64,000 nt of DNA from Fermentibacter sp964564435 (GTDB lineage Bacteria > Fermentibacterota > Fermentibacteria > Fermentibacterales > Fermentibacteraceae). The stretch lies in NCBI GenBank assembly GCA_964564435.1, contig CAZMAT010000004.1:115688-179687 (forward strand), in the 5' to 3' direction. The notes below the pieces were generated by a model. It saw only the letters and a list, made by a program, of their open reading frames with translations. It was not told where the DNA came from and made no database searches. Within the stretch, counting starts at the first letter, position 1. Every line of letters starts with the position of its first letter. Shown here one piece after another: positions 15,678 through 24,709 of this stretch. A program made the translations under genes and the position numbers.

Positions 15678-17782
15678 GCCTTGTCCCTCCCGTCCCGCGA
15701 ACCGCGGAGGCCCGCGGACACCGCAGACAGCAGCGAGGGCGGGTGCATCATGATGTTGGAATAGGCCTGGTTGGCCAACGGGCACCAGCACTCGCCCCTC
15801 CGTATCGAACGCCTGATCTCGCGGGCCTTCCCGGAGCGCCAGGCGGACGCGAAGTCGCCCTCCGGGCCCACACGGCCCATCTCGGCGGCATAGGCCCTAA
15901 TCGCGCATGGCCATACCGCCCCGTCGGCATTGATGTGGACGTTGAGCAGGCCGGCGTAGCACGGGATCACCTGGCGCCTCTCGCGGAGGATCCTCACCAC
16001 CAGGTCGTAGTAGACCAGCCTGAGCCCGGAGGTGATCCTTCCGAGCAGCCTGGCGTGCTTCATCTTCTCGATGGTGGCACGCCTGAAGCCTTCCATGATG
16101 CTTCCGTAAGTGGCGGGATCCGGCGTGATGCCCGAGCCGACGTTGAAGAATTCCTCGCGCTCCTCGGCTATCTCGTTGATGTACGTGTCCACGCCGAGGT
16201 TCCTCGCGTACTCGATGACCCCGGGCAGCTCCTCCGAGTTAAACCTGGAGATGACGGTGCCGACCCCCACGTGGAGGGCGGGGTACTCGCGCCTGAGGGC
16301 CGAGAGGCGGCCGAGCGTCTCGAGCAGCCTGTCGAAGTTGCCCGGCACGCCCCTTATCGCGTCGTGACGCGCCCCGATCCCGTCGAAGGACGGCTTCACC
16401 GTGAGGGCGGTCCCCGGCGACTCGCGGCGGATGACCTCCAGCATCGCCCGGGTGGTCTCCTCTATCCGTTCGGGCATCAGTGCGTTCGTGGGGACGTGGA
16501 TGACGGCCGGGCGGAGGTGCCTGCACGCGAGGCGCACTATCTCCGGCAGGTCGCTGCGGAGGTAGGGCTCGCCGCCGGAGATGTTGAAGAACCAGGTGCG
16601 CCCGATGGACCTGAACATGGCCTCGATGGCGGGCAGATCCAGCTCCGGGAGCCCGGGGGCCTTCCAGATCATGCAGGTGCCGCACCGGGACTGGCACCGG
16701 CGCGTGACCGAGAAGGTGACGTTGATCGGGGCGGGGGGCCTGCAGAGGCCGTGGCGGGCCAGGAAGGCGATGGCGGCTGACGCGGCCAGCGCGGCCACCT
16801 TCGGGATCAGGGACAGTCTGTGCGAGAAAGCTTCTGACAATGCAGCCTCCAGGGCGTAGGAAGCCTCGACGAGCATCAGCAGGATCCTGTGGCAGAGGGA
16901 AACCGTCACAGCCACCGCGATGCCGCCCGCGAAGGGAGCCAGGACCAGCCCCTGGAAGGACTCCCTCACTCCTATCCCTCCCGGGACGAACACCCAGACG
17001 AGGGATACGAGCCACGAGACCGGCATCACGATTATACAGGCGGCGAGCATGGCGAACCTGTCCCCGGCTCCGAGGCCGGCGAAGTCGAACCAGAGGAAGA
17101 GCGAGAATCCCCTCAGGGCCCATGACAGCATCCCAGTGGAAACCAGGTAGAGCCCGTCCATGACGCCGATCCTGGGCATGCTCCCCCTGCCGAGGACCTT
17201 CCCGAACCGCCCGGTCATCCTCTCGACCAGGAAGGCCCTGATCCCCGGAGCGGCCAGCGCCAGCAGCACGACCGCCGAAGCGGCCGCGATGTACACACTG
17301 GCCTCCGGAGGCAGCCCGGCCCCCCCGGAGAGGGGTATGACCGCGAGCGAGAGGAGGCAGGCCGAGATCATGAGATAGATGTTCTCGAAGGCCATGGAGA
17401 ACAGCGAGATGCCCGCCCCGATCCCCCTCGACCGGAGGAATGCGAGCCTGCCTAGGAACATCCATACGCGACCCGGGATGTAGGACCCGGTCTGGGTGAT
17501 GAACCAGTTCCTGCGGAGAGCGGTGCGGGACACCCCGGCGCCGGCGGCGCCGACGAGCCTCACCCAGGGGGCCGGGGCGAAGTACAGGCTGGCCAGGGCC
17601 GAGAGGACGGAGGAAACGAGCAGCGGCCAGCGCCCGGAGAAGTCGAGCCGTTCGGCGAGATCGCCTACATCGCCCTTCCACGACGGCCACAGGCCGAAGA
17701 CGAACCAGACGGCACCGCCCGCCAGGAGCGCGAAGCCGAACCACGCGCCCAGGCGGTTCAGGAAGTCATGCCGCGCCGGCAC
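15674..17782 (-). CDS. Flippase-like membrane domain fused to a radical SAM/SPASM-type domain
   Basis: This 702-aa protein joins two families. Residues about 1-330 are a lysylphosphatidylglycerol-synthase/AglD-type flippase domain (TGSYIPGRVWMFLGR at 98-112, VFVPGGIGVRES at 264-275), close to the separate flippase at 20038-20976. Residues 355-570 are a radical SAM domain with C363-x3-C367-x2-C370, GGEP at 403-406 and a KPSFDG strand. C608, C626, C665 and C667 form a twitch/SPASM-like auxiliary cluster region. The start is GTG 17782, overlapping the YfhO gene by 17 bases. The frame is continuous with no frameshift. It may modify a lipid-linked glycan at the membrane; function is inferred. Confidence 0.88.
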   Translation of the reverse strand: MPARHDFLNRLGAWFGFALLAGGAVWFVFGLWPSWKGDVGDLAERLDFSGRWPLLVSSVLSALASLYFAPAPWVRLVGAAGAGVSRTALRRNWFITQTGSYIPGRVWMFLGRLAFLRSRGIGAGISLFSMAFENIYLMISACLLSLAVIPLSGGAGLPPEASVYIAAASAVVLLALAAPGIRAFLVERMTGRFGKVLGRGSMPRIGVMDGLYLVSTGMLSWALRGFSLFLWFDFAGLGAGDRFAMLAACIIVMPVSWLVSLVWVFVPGGIGVRESFQGLVLAPFAGGIAVAVTVSLCHRILLMLVEASYALEAALSEAFSHRLSLIPKVAALAASAAIAFLARHGLCRPPAPINVTFSVTRRCQSRCGTCMIWKAPGLPELDLPAIEAMFRSIGRTWFFNISGGEPYLRSDLPEIVRLACRHLRPAVIHVPTNALMPERIEETTRAMLEVIRRESPGTALTVKPSFDGIGARHDAIRGVPGNFDRLLETLGRLSALRREYPALHVGVGTVISRFNSEELPGVIEYARNLGVDTYINEIAEEREEFFNVGSGITPDPATYGSIMEGFRRATIEKMKHARLLGRITSGLRLVYYDLVVRILRERRQVIPCYAGLLNVHINADGAVWPCAIRAYAAEMGRVGPEGDFASAWRSGKAREIRRSIRRGECWCPLANQAYSNIMMHPPSLLSAVSAGLRGSRDGRDKA

Positions 17783-20057
17783 CGGGCTTTCCGCGCCTTC
17801 CCGACACCAGCTCGACCCCGGCCGACAGGGCCGTCAGGAGGGCCGTGACGATCGACAGCAGCAGCCCGGTCGAGAAATCGGAGGAATCGTAGGTGAAGCT
17901 GACGGAATGAGGGCCGGCCGGGACGGCTACCGCCCTCATCCAGCCGTTGGCACGGAGGAGCGTGGCTTCCGTGCCGTCGACCGAGACGCGCCATCCCGGG
18001 TGCCAGGTGTCGGCGAGGACGAGCAGGCCCGGTCCGACGGACTCGGTTGCGATCTCGACGAGCTCCGGCTCGTCCCTCGTGATGACGGCGGAACCCGGCT
18101 GTCCGGCCGGCGGCGGCAGGTCCGGGCTGCCCGACACCGTGCTCACCGCCTCGGGCGGGTGACCGGGGGCCGGAGCGTCGTCTCCGGGCACCCATGACGC
18201 GGGCATGAAGGCTCTGGGCATCGGCGACGAGAGCTCCGGGGGGAAGCCCCCCGCAGAAGTATCAGCGGCCATCTCCTCGACGAGAGCTTCGTAGGGAGCC
18301 ACCGCACCGCCGTCGGAAAGCACCGTGAAGCCGGTGGAGCGGACCTCCGTGAACCCTCCGGACGAGATCCCGGCGAGCATGTCGTCGACCGCCTGGGTCC
18401 TGGCGGCATGGTAGCCGGTCACGGACCTGATCCCGAGCGGGATGAATTCATTGCCGCCCGGGAAAATGCGCCCTTCGCCCACGGCCTCCCGGAGCCCCGC
18501 CGGCTCGGGGTAGAGGTCGGCGATCCTGGTCTGGGGCAGGAATACCTGGAAGTCCCTGTCGAGCGGCACGAGTTCCAGGGCCGCCACGGCCGATATCAGG
18601 AGGGATGCGGTTCCCGGGCCGATCCTCTTCCGGGAGACGGCGAAGATCGTGCCGGCCACGAGGGCCGAGACGAGCGCGGCCCTGAGGAGGTCTCCGGAGG
18701 CCAGGTCGATCCTCCTGTCGACGAGCTCCGGGAAGGCTGCGGGCGCCGCCCCCGCCCTCCGCCACCAGCCGGCCTGGGCCGACGAGAGCATGGGCCTGCA
18801 GAAGGCGAGGAGCACGAGACAGAGAGCGCCCCAGGCCGCGATGGGCTTCCAGCAGCGTCCGGCCCTGACTCCGGCTACGGCCGCGTCGAAGCCCGGCCCG
18901 GCGAGGAGAGAGATGCCGGACGTGGTGAGGAAGGCAGCCATGTGCGGGGCCCTGAGCTTCCTGAACACCGGGGCGATCTCGTAGAGGATCCTGTAGAAGG
19001 GGGCATAGCCCCCCCATGAAACCAGCAGGCCCAGCAGGGCGACCGCCCCGAGAGCCATGCCCCTGTGCGTCCTCCGCGAGAGGAGGGCTACCGCGGCCAG
19101 CAGCAGGATCGAAACCCCCGTGAACTCGCTCGAGAGCCTCAGCCCGAGCCTTCCCCAGTAAACCGGGCCGCCGCCCGCCTCGCTGTCGGGGAACCCGTGG
19201 CGGTAGCCGAACAGGTGGGGGAACGCCATGGCGAGGGTCTCCTCGGGAGGCATCGAATAGCTCGCGGACTGCGAGAGCGGCAGATCCTCGCCCCGGGTGG
19301 AGGTCCTCGAGAATGCGTATCCCGGGAGCATCTGGACCGCGCCCAACCCCGCCCCTACCAGGGTCATCGCAGCCAGCCCGGAGGCCGCCACGAGCGCATT
19401 CCTCACGCCCGGGCGCTCGAGGAACCTCCAGGCCAGCCACACCGTCGCCGCCATGGCGCTGTAGAGCAGCATCTGGGGGTGGCTGGAGAGGGCCTGCATC
19501 CCGAGGCAGAGCCCGCCCAGGAAGATGAACCACGCCCTCCTCGAGGCCCACCATCTCTCGCATGCGTAGAGGAGCAGCGGAAGGAAGCTCCAGGACACCA
19601 TCTTGCTCGCGTGCCCGGCATAGAAGAGCGTGTTGGCCCATGCTCCGGCGGCGAAGGCGATGGTGCCCACCGTCCTGCCGCCCCGCGAGACACCCAGGGA
19701 GCCGAGGAACAGCCAGGCGGACATCGCGGCGATGAAGACCTGCACGGGCCAGATGAACCGTACCGACGCCTCGGGGCCGGCGGCCAGGAGGAGGAGCCCC
19801 CTGACCGGATAGAACACGGGTGCCGAGAATGAGGAGAAGAACGGGATGCCGCAGTAGATGTACGGGTTCCAGTGCGGTATCCTGCCTTCGGCGATGCTCG
19901 AGGCGGTGTAGGAGAGGAACGGGTATCCCTGGTGGACGGTGTCGCTGAGATCGCCTCCAGGCAGGCGCGGTGAGGAGAGGACCGGCCAGTAGACGGCCGC
20001 GGCGAGCCCCAGTGCCAGCATGATGGCTGTGTGTCTGTCAGAAAGCCTGAAGCCCAC
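17766..20057 (-). CDS. YfhO-family membrane protein, probable GT-C glycosyltransferase
   Basis: This 763-aa polytopic protein begins with a helix followed by the acidic loop GGDLSDTVHQGYPFLSY, typical of GT-C enzymes using polyprenyl-phosphate sugars. It ends with the YfhO signature DTWHPGWRVSVDG and a final hydrophobic helix. In Gram-positive bacteria YfhO glycosylates lipoteichoic or wall teichoic acid; here the acceptor is unknown. It overlaps both neighbours (about 20 bases with the flippase, 17 with the radical SAM fusion), indicating one translation-coupled unit with the GT4, GT2 and epimerase genes. Confidence 0.85.
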   Translation of the reverse strand: MGFRLSDRHTAIMLALGLAAAVYWPVLSSPRLPGGDLSDTVHQGYPFLSYTASSIAEGRIPHWNPYIYCGIPFFSSFSAPVFYPVRGLLLLAAGPEASVRFIWPVQVFIAAMSAWLFLGSLGVSRGGRTVGTIAFAAGAWANTLFYAGHASKMVSWSFLPLLLYACERWWASRRAWFIFLGGLCLGMQALSSHPQMLLYSAMAATVWLAWRFLERPGVRNALVAASGLAAMTLVGAGLGAVQMLPGYAFSRTSTRGEDLPLSQSASYSMPPEETLAMAFPHLFGYRHGFPDSEAGGGPVYWGRLGLRLSSEFTGVSILLLAAVALLSRRTHRGMALGAVALLGLLVSWGGYAPFYRILYEIAPVFRKLRAPHMAAFLTTSGISLLAGPGFDAAVAGVRAGRCWKPIAAWGALCLVLLAFCRPMLSSAQAGWWRRAGAAPAAFPELVDRRIDLASGDLLRAALVSALVAGTIFAVSRKRIGPGTASLLISAVAALELVPLDRDFQVFLPQTRIADLYPEPAGLREAVGEGRIFPGGNEFIPLGIRSVTGYHAARTQAVDDMLAGISSGGFTEVRSTGFTVLSDGGAVAPYEALVEEMAADTSAGGFPPELSSPMPRAFMPASWVPGDDAPAPGHPPEAVSTVSGSPDLPPPAGQPGSAVITRDEPELVEIATESVGPGLLVLADTWHPGWRVSVDGTEATLLRANGWMRAVAVPAGPHSVSFTYDSSDFSTGLLLSIVTALLTALSAGVELVSGRRGKPGAGAA

Positions 20058-20976
20058 GCCTCTCTCCCCTTCCCTTCGGTGCCGCGTATCTCAGGGTTGC
20101 GAGCGCCATCGCGATCTCGAACAGGGCCATGAGGAGAGTCTGCCCGAACACCGCCGCCATCACCGGCGCGAGACCGGACCCGCCGTCGCACATGGCGGCC
20201 GTGGCGGCCTCCCTCACCCCGATGCCTCCGGGGACGAAGACGACAATATACCCGGCCAGCCAGGACAGGGGCGCCGCGGCGACGGCGGACCAGAAGCCTT
20301 TCGCCGGGAGGCCCATGCCGGTGATCCAGAGCCAGACCGAGGCTCCCCTCAGGACCCAGGAGGCCGCGTAGGCCCCCACGGCCCTGAGGGAAGTGGCGAA
20401 CCTCACTCCGGTGAAGTCACCGGCTCCCTTGAGCCTGAATGCGAGCCTCTGCACCGGCGAGAGCAGCGGAAGCAGCAGGAGGGCGGCCGAGCCTGCCAGA
20501 GCGGCCGTTCGGAGCGACCCTGGCAGATCGCCCCCGGCCAGCAGGACCGCGGGCATGGCCACGAGACCGACCGCCGCGAAGCTGGCAAGCACCTCCCAGA
20601 CCGCCGCTGCGGCCGATCTGGCCATCGAGAGGCCCTCGGACCTCAGGAATCCTATCCTGCCCGCGAAGAGCCAGATCTTGCCGGGTATGTAGCGCCCGAG
20701 CTGGCTCGCGAACCATGCCGCGGCGAGCTTCCCGGCAGGCGTCCCGGCGCCCAGGTCGCGCGAGAACAGGATCCAGCCGGCGGGTATCAGCGCGAGGCCG
20801 GCGAAGAGCAGGATGGCCGAGGCCGCGAGGGCTGCCGGGTCCGGGTCCCATGCGGCTGACTCGAAGGACTCGAGTATCCCGGCCCGGTTCGACCAGATCC
20901 GCCAGGCCGCGAAGGCGAGCGCCGCCGCCAGGAGGACGGCGGATACGGCTCCGAAGGCCCTCCGGCGGGCCGTCAC
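20038..20976 (-). CDS. Flippase-like membrane protein (AglD/MprF-N type)
   Basis: This 312-aa membrane protein has about eight hydrophobic helices and the motifs LGRYIPGKIWLFAGR and VFVPGGIGVREAA. It is a stand-alone version of the flippase-like domain and is clearly paralogous to residues 1-330 of the protein at 15674-17782. Relatives move lysyl-phosphatidylglycerol or polyprenyl-linked sugars across the inner membrane. Its start overlaps the epimerase stop by 4 bases. Confidence 0.88.
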   Translation of the reverse strand: MTARRRAFGAVSAVLLAAALAFAAWRIWSNRAGILESFESAAWDPDPAALAASAILLFAGLALIPAGWILFSRDLGAGTPAGKLAAAWFASQLGRYIPGKIWLFAGRIGFLRSEGLSMARSAAAAVWEVLASFAAVGLVAMPAVLLAGGDLPGSLRTAALAGSAALLLLPLLSPVQRLAFRLKGAGDFTGVRFATSLRAVGAYAASWVLRGASVWLWITGMGLPAKGFWSAVAAAPLSWLAGYIVVFVPGGIGVREAATAAMCDGGSGLAPVMAAVFGQTLLMALFEIAMALATLRYAAPKGRGERRGLQAF

Positions 20977-21866
20977 CGGATCAGCCCTTCGGCCCTGTAC
21001 CAGGCCACTGTGGCGGCAAGTCCCTCGGCGAGGGGAGTGGCGGGGGCGAATCCGGCTGCCTTCGCCTTGGAGATGTCCACCCAGTGGTCGCGCCCGAACA
21101 GCGCGAGCCTGCTCGCCGAGAGCTGCGGCGGGGCCAGAGGGCCCAGCAGCAGGGCGGCCCTGAAGACGACGGGAGGCACGGGAATCCTGAGGAGGCGCAC
21201 TCCCATGGCGGAGGCGGCCGCGCCGGCGAGCCTGCTCACGCTGACCACGTCAGGCCCGCCTATGTTCCATGTCCCCGGCCCGATCAGCCCGCCTCCGAGG
21301 CTCTCCCGGACGGCCCTGCAGACGTCGAGCACGAACGTCGGCCGCAGGAGGGCCGAACCGGTTCCCACCAGGGGGAACAGGCCGCTTGCGACCTGCCTGA
21401 AGAAGCCGAGCTTGTGCCTGTCGCCCGGGCCGTACACGAAGTCGGGCCGGAGGACCGTGAGGAGCCGCTCGGGCATGAGCCCTGAGACGAGCCTCTCGGC
21501 CTCGGCCTTCGATTCCTCGTAGGCCCCCCATGGAGCAGGAGAGGAGTCCTCCCGCGATCCCCCGACGAGCCCTGCGACCCCGGGCGTGCTGAGATGGATG
21601 AAGGGTATGGCCCGTTCCGCACAGACTCCGGCGAGGGCCGCCGGAAGGGCCGTGTTGGATGCGGCGAGTTCCTCCGGTCGGACACCCGGGCCGCCCAGCC
21701 GGCCTGCAGCGTTGACCGCGGCGTCTATGCCGCCGGGGAAGCGGCCTGGACCGGAGGCTCCCCCGTCCGGCCGGGGGAGGGGGACGATTTCGTGCCCCTC
21801 CGCTGCGAGAGAGCTCGACAGATGGGAGCCTATGAAGCCTCCAGCCCCCGCCAGGAGTATCCTCAC
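20973..21866 (-). CDS. NAD-dependent nucleotide-sugar epimerase/dehydratase
   Basis: This extended short-chain dehydrogenase (297 aa) has the GAGGFIGSHL Rossmann motif at the N-terminus, VNAAGRLG, a Ser in IHLSTPG and the catalytic YEESK pair. The C-terminal half should bind an NDP-sugar. Start GTG 21866 forms a GTGA overlap with the GT4 stop; upstream in-frame starts would overlap GT4. It probably provides or modifies a sugar for the neighbouring glycosyltransferases. Confidence 0.87.
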   Translation of the reverse strand: MRILLAGAGGFIGSHLSSSLAAEGHEIVPLPRPDGGASGPGRFPGGIDAAVNAAGRLGGPGVRPEELAASNTALPAALAGVCAERAIPFIHLSTPGVAGLVGGSREDSSPAPWGAYEESKAEAERLVSGLMPERLLTVLRPDFVYGPGDRHKLGFFRQVASGLFPLVGTGSALLRPTFVLDVCRAVRESLGGGLIGPGTWNIGGPDVVSVSRLAGAAASAMGVRLLRIPVPPVVFRAALLLGPLAPPQLSASRLALFGRDHWVDISKAKAAGFAPATPLAEGLAATVAWYRAEGLIR

Positions 21867-22969
21867 TGCAGGGCCTCCAGGAGCCTGCGGGCGTACTCCT
21901 CCCATCCGAACCGCGCGGCCACGGCTGCCACGGCCCCGGTCGTGCCCGGTTCCGCCGAGATGGCGAGGGCCGCATCCAGCGCGTCAGCGAGGCTTTCCGG
22001 ATCGCACGGCTCCGCCAGGAAGCCCGTGCGCCCCTCCTCGACCAGCTCGGGGAGCCCTCCGGTGCGGGTGAGCACCAGCGGCTTCCGGAACGCGAGGGCG
22101 ATCTGCGCGACCCCGCTCTGGGTCGCCGACCTGTAGGGCAGCGCCACCACGTCCGCCGCCCGGAAGAGGGCATCCACCTCGCCGTCCGGTATGAACCTGT
22201 CGATCCACCTGACCCTGCCTGCGAGATCGGGCCTCTCCATCCTCTCGTGCAGGGCCTCCCTGCCCGAGTAGGCCTCGCCCGCGACGAGCAGGTCCGCCTC
22301 CCCGCGGAGGATCGCGAAGGCTTCCAGCAGGTCCTCGAGGCCCTTGTACGGCCTCACGAGGCCGAAGAAGAGGACGATCCTCCTGCCGGGATCGATCCCG
22401 AGCGACTCCCTGGCGGCCGCGGCGGAACCGCCCGGCCGTACGTACTGGTCGTAGACGGGGTGGAACAGCTTCAGCACCCGCGAGCCCGGAGCCATGGCGC
22501 GGGCTTCCTCCGCATCCGTGGCGCCGTGCACGACGAGGAGCCCGCAGCTCCCGAGGAAGGCCCGCGCGAGACCGGCCGCGAAGGGGAACCTGTCGTGCGG
22601 CATCACGTTGTGGCACACCGCGACCCTGGGGAGCAGGCGTTGCACCGGAAGCCCCGCGGCGAGCGACGGGACGAAGAACGGGTGCCAGTACTGCACTATC
22701 ACCGCGGAGGCTCCCAGCCCGGCGGCCCTGTGCGCCGACCGCCGCCAGGAGAGGGGGTTCGAGGAGTCGATCAGGACGTCCGCCTCGTGCCCGCCCCCTG
22801 CCCCCGGTTCGAGCTGGGTCGTGCCGGGGAAGAGGAAGCCCGGGTAGAGGCGCGAAAAGGATATCCTGGAGGTCTCGGCCGATCCTGCGAGCGCCTGTTC
22901 GAGACGGAGCGTGAACTGGGCTATCCCCCCGCGCCACGGCGGGAAGGGACCGGCCAGGGCAAGGCGCAT
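21863..22969 (-). CDS. Glycosyltransferase family 4
   Basis: This 368-aa GT-B enzyme starts with LALAGPFPPWRGGIAQFT, a glycine-rich N-terminus typical of GT4. The donor-binding half has VLFFGLVRPYKGLEDLLEA, DVVALPYRSATQSGVAQIAL (the E-x7-E region is degenerate) and TRTGGLPELVEEG. It should transfer a hexose or similar residue from an NDP-sugar onto a lipid-linked acceptor on the cytoplasmic side. The ATG overlaps the GT2 stop by one base (TGATG). Confidence 0.9.
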   Translation of the reverse strand: MRLALAGPFPPWRGGIAQFTLRLEQALAGSAETSRISFSRLYPGFLFPGTTQLEPGAGGGHEADVLIDSSNPLSWRRSAHRAAGLGASAVIVQYWHPFFVPSLAAGLPVQRLLPRVAVCHNVMPHDRFPFAAGLARAFLGSCGLLVVHGATDAEEARAMAPGSRVLKLFHPVYDQYVRPGGSAAAARESLGIDPGRRIVLFFGLVRPYKGLEDLLEAFAILRGEADLLVAGEAYSGREALHERMERPDLAGRVRWIDRFIPDGEVDALFRAADVVALPYRSATQSGVAQIALAFRKPLVLTRTGGLPELVEEGRTGFLAEPCDPESLADALDAALAISAEPGTTGAVAAVAARFGWEEYARRLLEALQ

Positions 22970-23910
22970 CAGGGGCGGGTCCCCTGGGTTCCCGATGCGG
23001 ATCTCTCCACGATGTTGTAAGGCTTCTTCCCGGGCAGGAACCTCAGCATCATCTCGCCCAGCAGGCCCAGGGTGACGAGCTGGAAGCCTATCAGCATCAG
23101 GAACACGCCCATCAGCAGGAGGGGGCGGTTGCCGATGGACTCGCCGCCAAGCCAGAGGACCGAGAGATATGCCGTGAAGGCGAGGCCGGTCGCGAAAAGG
23201 GTCGTGCCGATGCCCCCGAAGAAATGGAGGGGTCTGAACGAGTATCGGTGGAGGAACAGCACCGTCAGCAGGTCGGCGTAGCCCCTGAAGAACCTGGAGA
23301 GCCCGTACTTGCTCCTGCCGTGCCTCCTGGGCCGGTGGTTGACCGCCTTCTCGCCGACCCTGTACCCGAGCTGCGCCACGAGGACCGGCGTGTACCTGTG
23401 CATCTCGCCGTACAGGTCGAGCCTCCGGGCCGCCTCGCCCCTGTAGAGCTTGAGCCCGCAGTTGAAGTCGTGGAGCCGGAGACCCGTGGCCAGGCGCACG
23501 ACGCAGTTGAAGACCTTCGAGGGGATGCGCTTGGAGAGCGGGTCGTGCCGGGTCTTCTTCCATCCGCTCACTAGGTCGAGATCGCCTTCGGCCATCATCG
23601 AGGCCATGGCCGGGAGCTCTGCCGGATCGTCCTGGAGATCGGCGTCCATGGTGGCGACGAGAGACCCGGATGCCTCGGCGAAACCCGCCGAGAGGGCGGC
23701 CGCCTTGCCCATGCTGCGGCCGAACCTCACACCTTTCACGGGATGCGACGAGGATGCCTCGAGGATGGCGGCCCAGGTGCCGTCCACGCTGCCGTCGTCC
23801 ACGATGATCATCTCCCAGCGAAAGCCTTCCAGGGCCTTCGCCGTCTCCCCGACAAGGGTCGCTATGCTGGCTTCCTCGTCCCTGGCCGGGACCACGACGG
23901 AGATGTCCAT
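22969..23910 (-). CDS. Glycosyltransferase family 2, polyprenyl-phosphate sugar synthase type
   Basis: This 313-aa protein has a GT-A domain (SVVVPARDEEASI, IIVDDGSVDGTW, ATMDADLQDDP) and two C-terminal helices (about 225-300), the DPM1/GtrB arrangement. Such enzymes make dolichyl- or undecaprenyl-phosphate sugars that feed GT-C enzymes like the YfhO protein in the same operon. The terminal helices probably help anchor or flip the lipid product. A 52-base gap separates it from the LpxH-like gene. Confidence 0.92.
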   Translation of the reverse strand: MDISVVVPARDEEASIATLVGETAKALEGFRWEMIIVDDGSVDGTWAAILEASSSHPVKGVRFGRSMGKAAALSAGFAEASGSLVATMDADLQDDPAELPAMASMMAEGDLDLVSGWKKTRHDPLSKRIPSKVFNCVVRLATGLRLHDFNCGLKLYRGEAARRLDLYGEMHRYTPVLVAQLGYRVGEKAVNHRPRRHGRSKYGLSRFFRGYADLLTVLFLHRYSFRPLHFFGGIGTTLFATGLAFTAYLSVLWLGGESIGNRPLLLMGVFLMLIGFQLVTLGLLGEMMLRFLPGKKPYNIVERSASGTQGTRP

Positions 23911-23962
23911 GCCGGTTCCTCCTGCTCTGCGCTGCGGAAGATCGAGCGCCGGGAGCCCTTCG

Positions 23963-24709
23963 TCAACGAGAGCCCGGGCCGGGGAACTCCAGCATCGAGG
24001 GTCCGTCTGGGCCGAACCTGGCGCAGGTGAAGGTCGTCACCCAGTCGCCGGTGGAGACGTGGACTCCCTGTCCGATGCGCCTGATCCCGGCGGCATGGAT
24101 GTGCCCCGTCACCACCGCCCCGAAGCCCTCCGAGATCATCCCACCCGCCCAGGCAGTCATGCCCGGGGGGATCTCGGTGATCTCCCTGCGGAGAATCCTG
24201 CGGCTCGTTCCTGAGGCGAGGGTGCCCAGCAGGGCTCCCGCGTCGGGATGCAGCAGCCTGAACAGGAATCGGGAAAGCCCTGCCCGGAGCACCGGGCGCA
24301 GGAGATGCCTGTATCCGAAGTCGCCGCCTCCGAGCCCGTCGCCGTGGGCTGCCGCCGTTCTGATACCGTGGCAGACAGTCTCCACCACAGGCGTCCTGTC
24401 TATCCTGAAGCCCGAAGCCCTCTCGAAATGGCGGCCCACCCACCAGTCGTGGTTGCCGGGGAGGAACACCGTCCGCCATCCCGCGCGGCCGAGCGCGGAC
24501 ATGGCCGGGAACAGCTGCTCGTATCCGGCGGGGATGGTGCTGCCGTACTCGAACCAGAAGTCGAAGAGGTCGCCGATGATCCAGAGTTCGCCGGGCTCCT
24601 CGTCGAGCAGCCCCGCGAGGAAGGAGAGGAATCGCTCCCTGCCCGGGTGGGGCAGGGGTTCGGGAAGGAGATGGACGTCTCCGGCGAAGTAGACGAACGG
24701 GCCCTTCAT
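23963..24709 (-). CDS. LpxH-like UDP-2,3-diacylglucosamine diphosphatase/calcineurin phosphoesterase
   Basis: This 248-aa metallophosphoesterase carries all family motifs: GDVHL, GDLFDFW, PGNHDWW, AAHGDGLGGGDFGYR and TGHIHAAG. The LpxH branch hydrolyses UDP-diacylglucosamine to lipid X in lipid A synthesis; the HGD-x-L-x-x-x-D segment fits it. Start ATG 24709 overlaps the lipoprotein stop as ATGA. Its place in a glycolipid operon supports a role in an envelope lipid, but the exact substrate is not proven. Confidence 0.82.
   Translation of the reverse strand: MKGPFVYFAGDVHLLPEPLPHPGRERFLSFLAGLLDEEPGELWIIGDLFDFWFEYGSTIPAGYEQLFPAMSALGRAGWRTVFLPGNHDWWVGRHFERASGFRIDRTPVVETVCHGIRTAAAHGDGLGGGDFGYRHLLRPVLRAGLSRFLFRLLHPDAGALLGTLASGTSRRILRREITEIPPGMTAWAGGMISEGFGAVVTGHIHAAGIRRIGQGVHVSTGDWVTTFTCARFGPDGPSMLEFPGPGSR

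Noticed and set aside
23930..24030. Promoter inside the glycolipid operon before the LpxH-like/GT2 boundary
   Set aside because: The 52-base gap holds no convincing -35/-10 pair.
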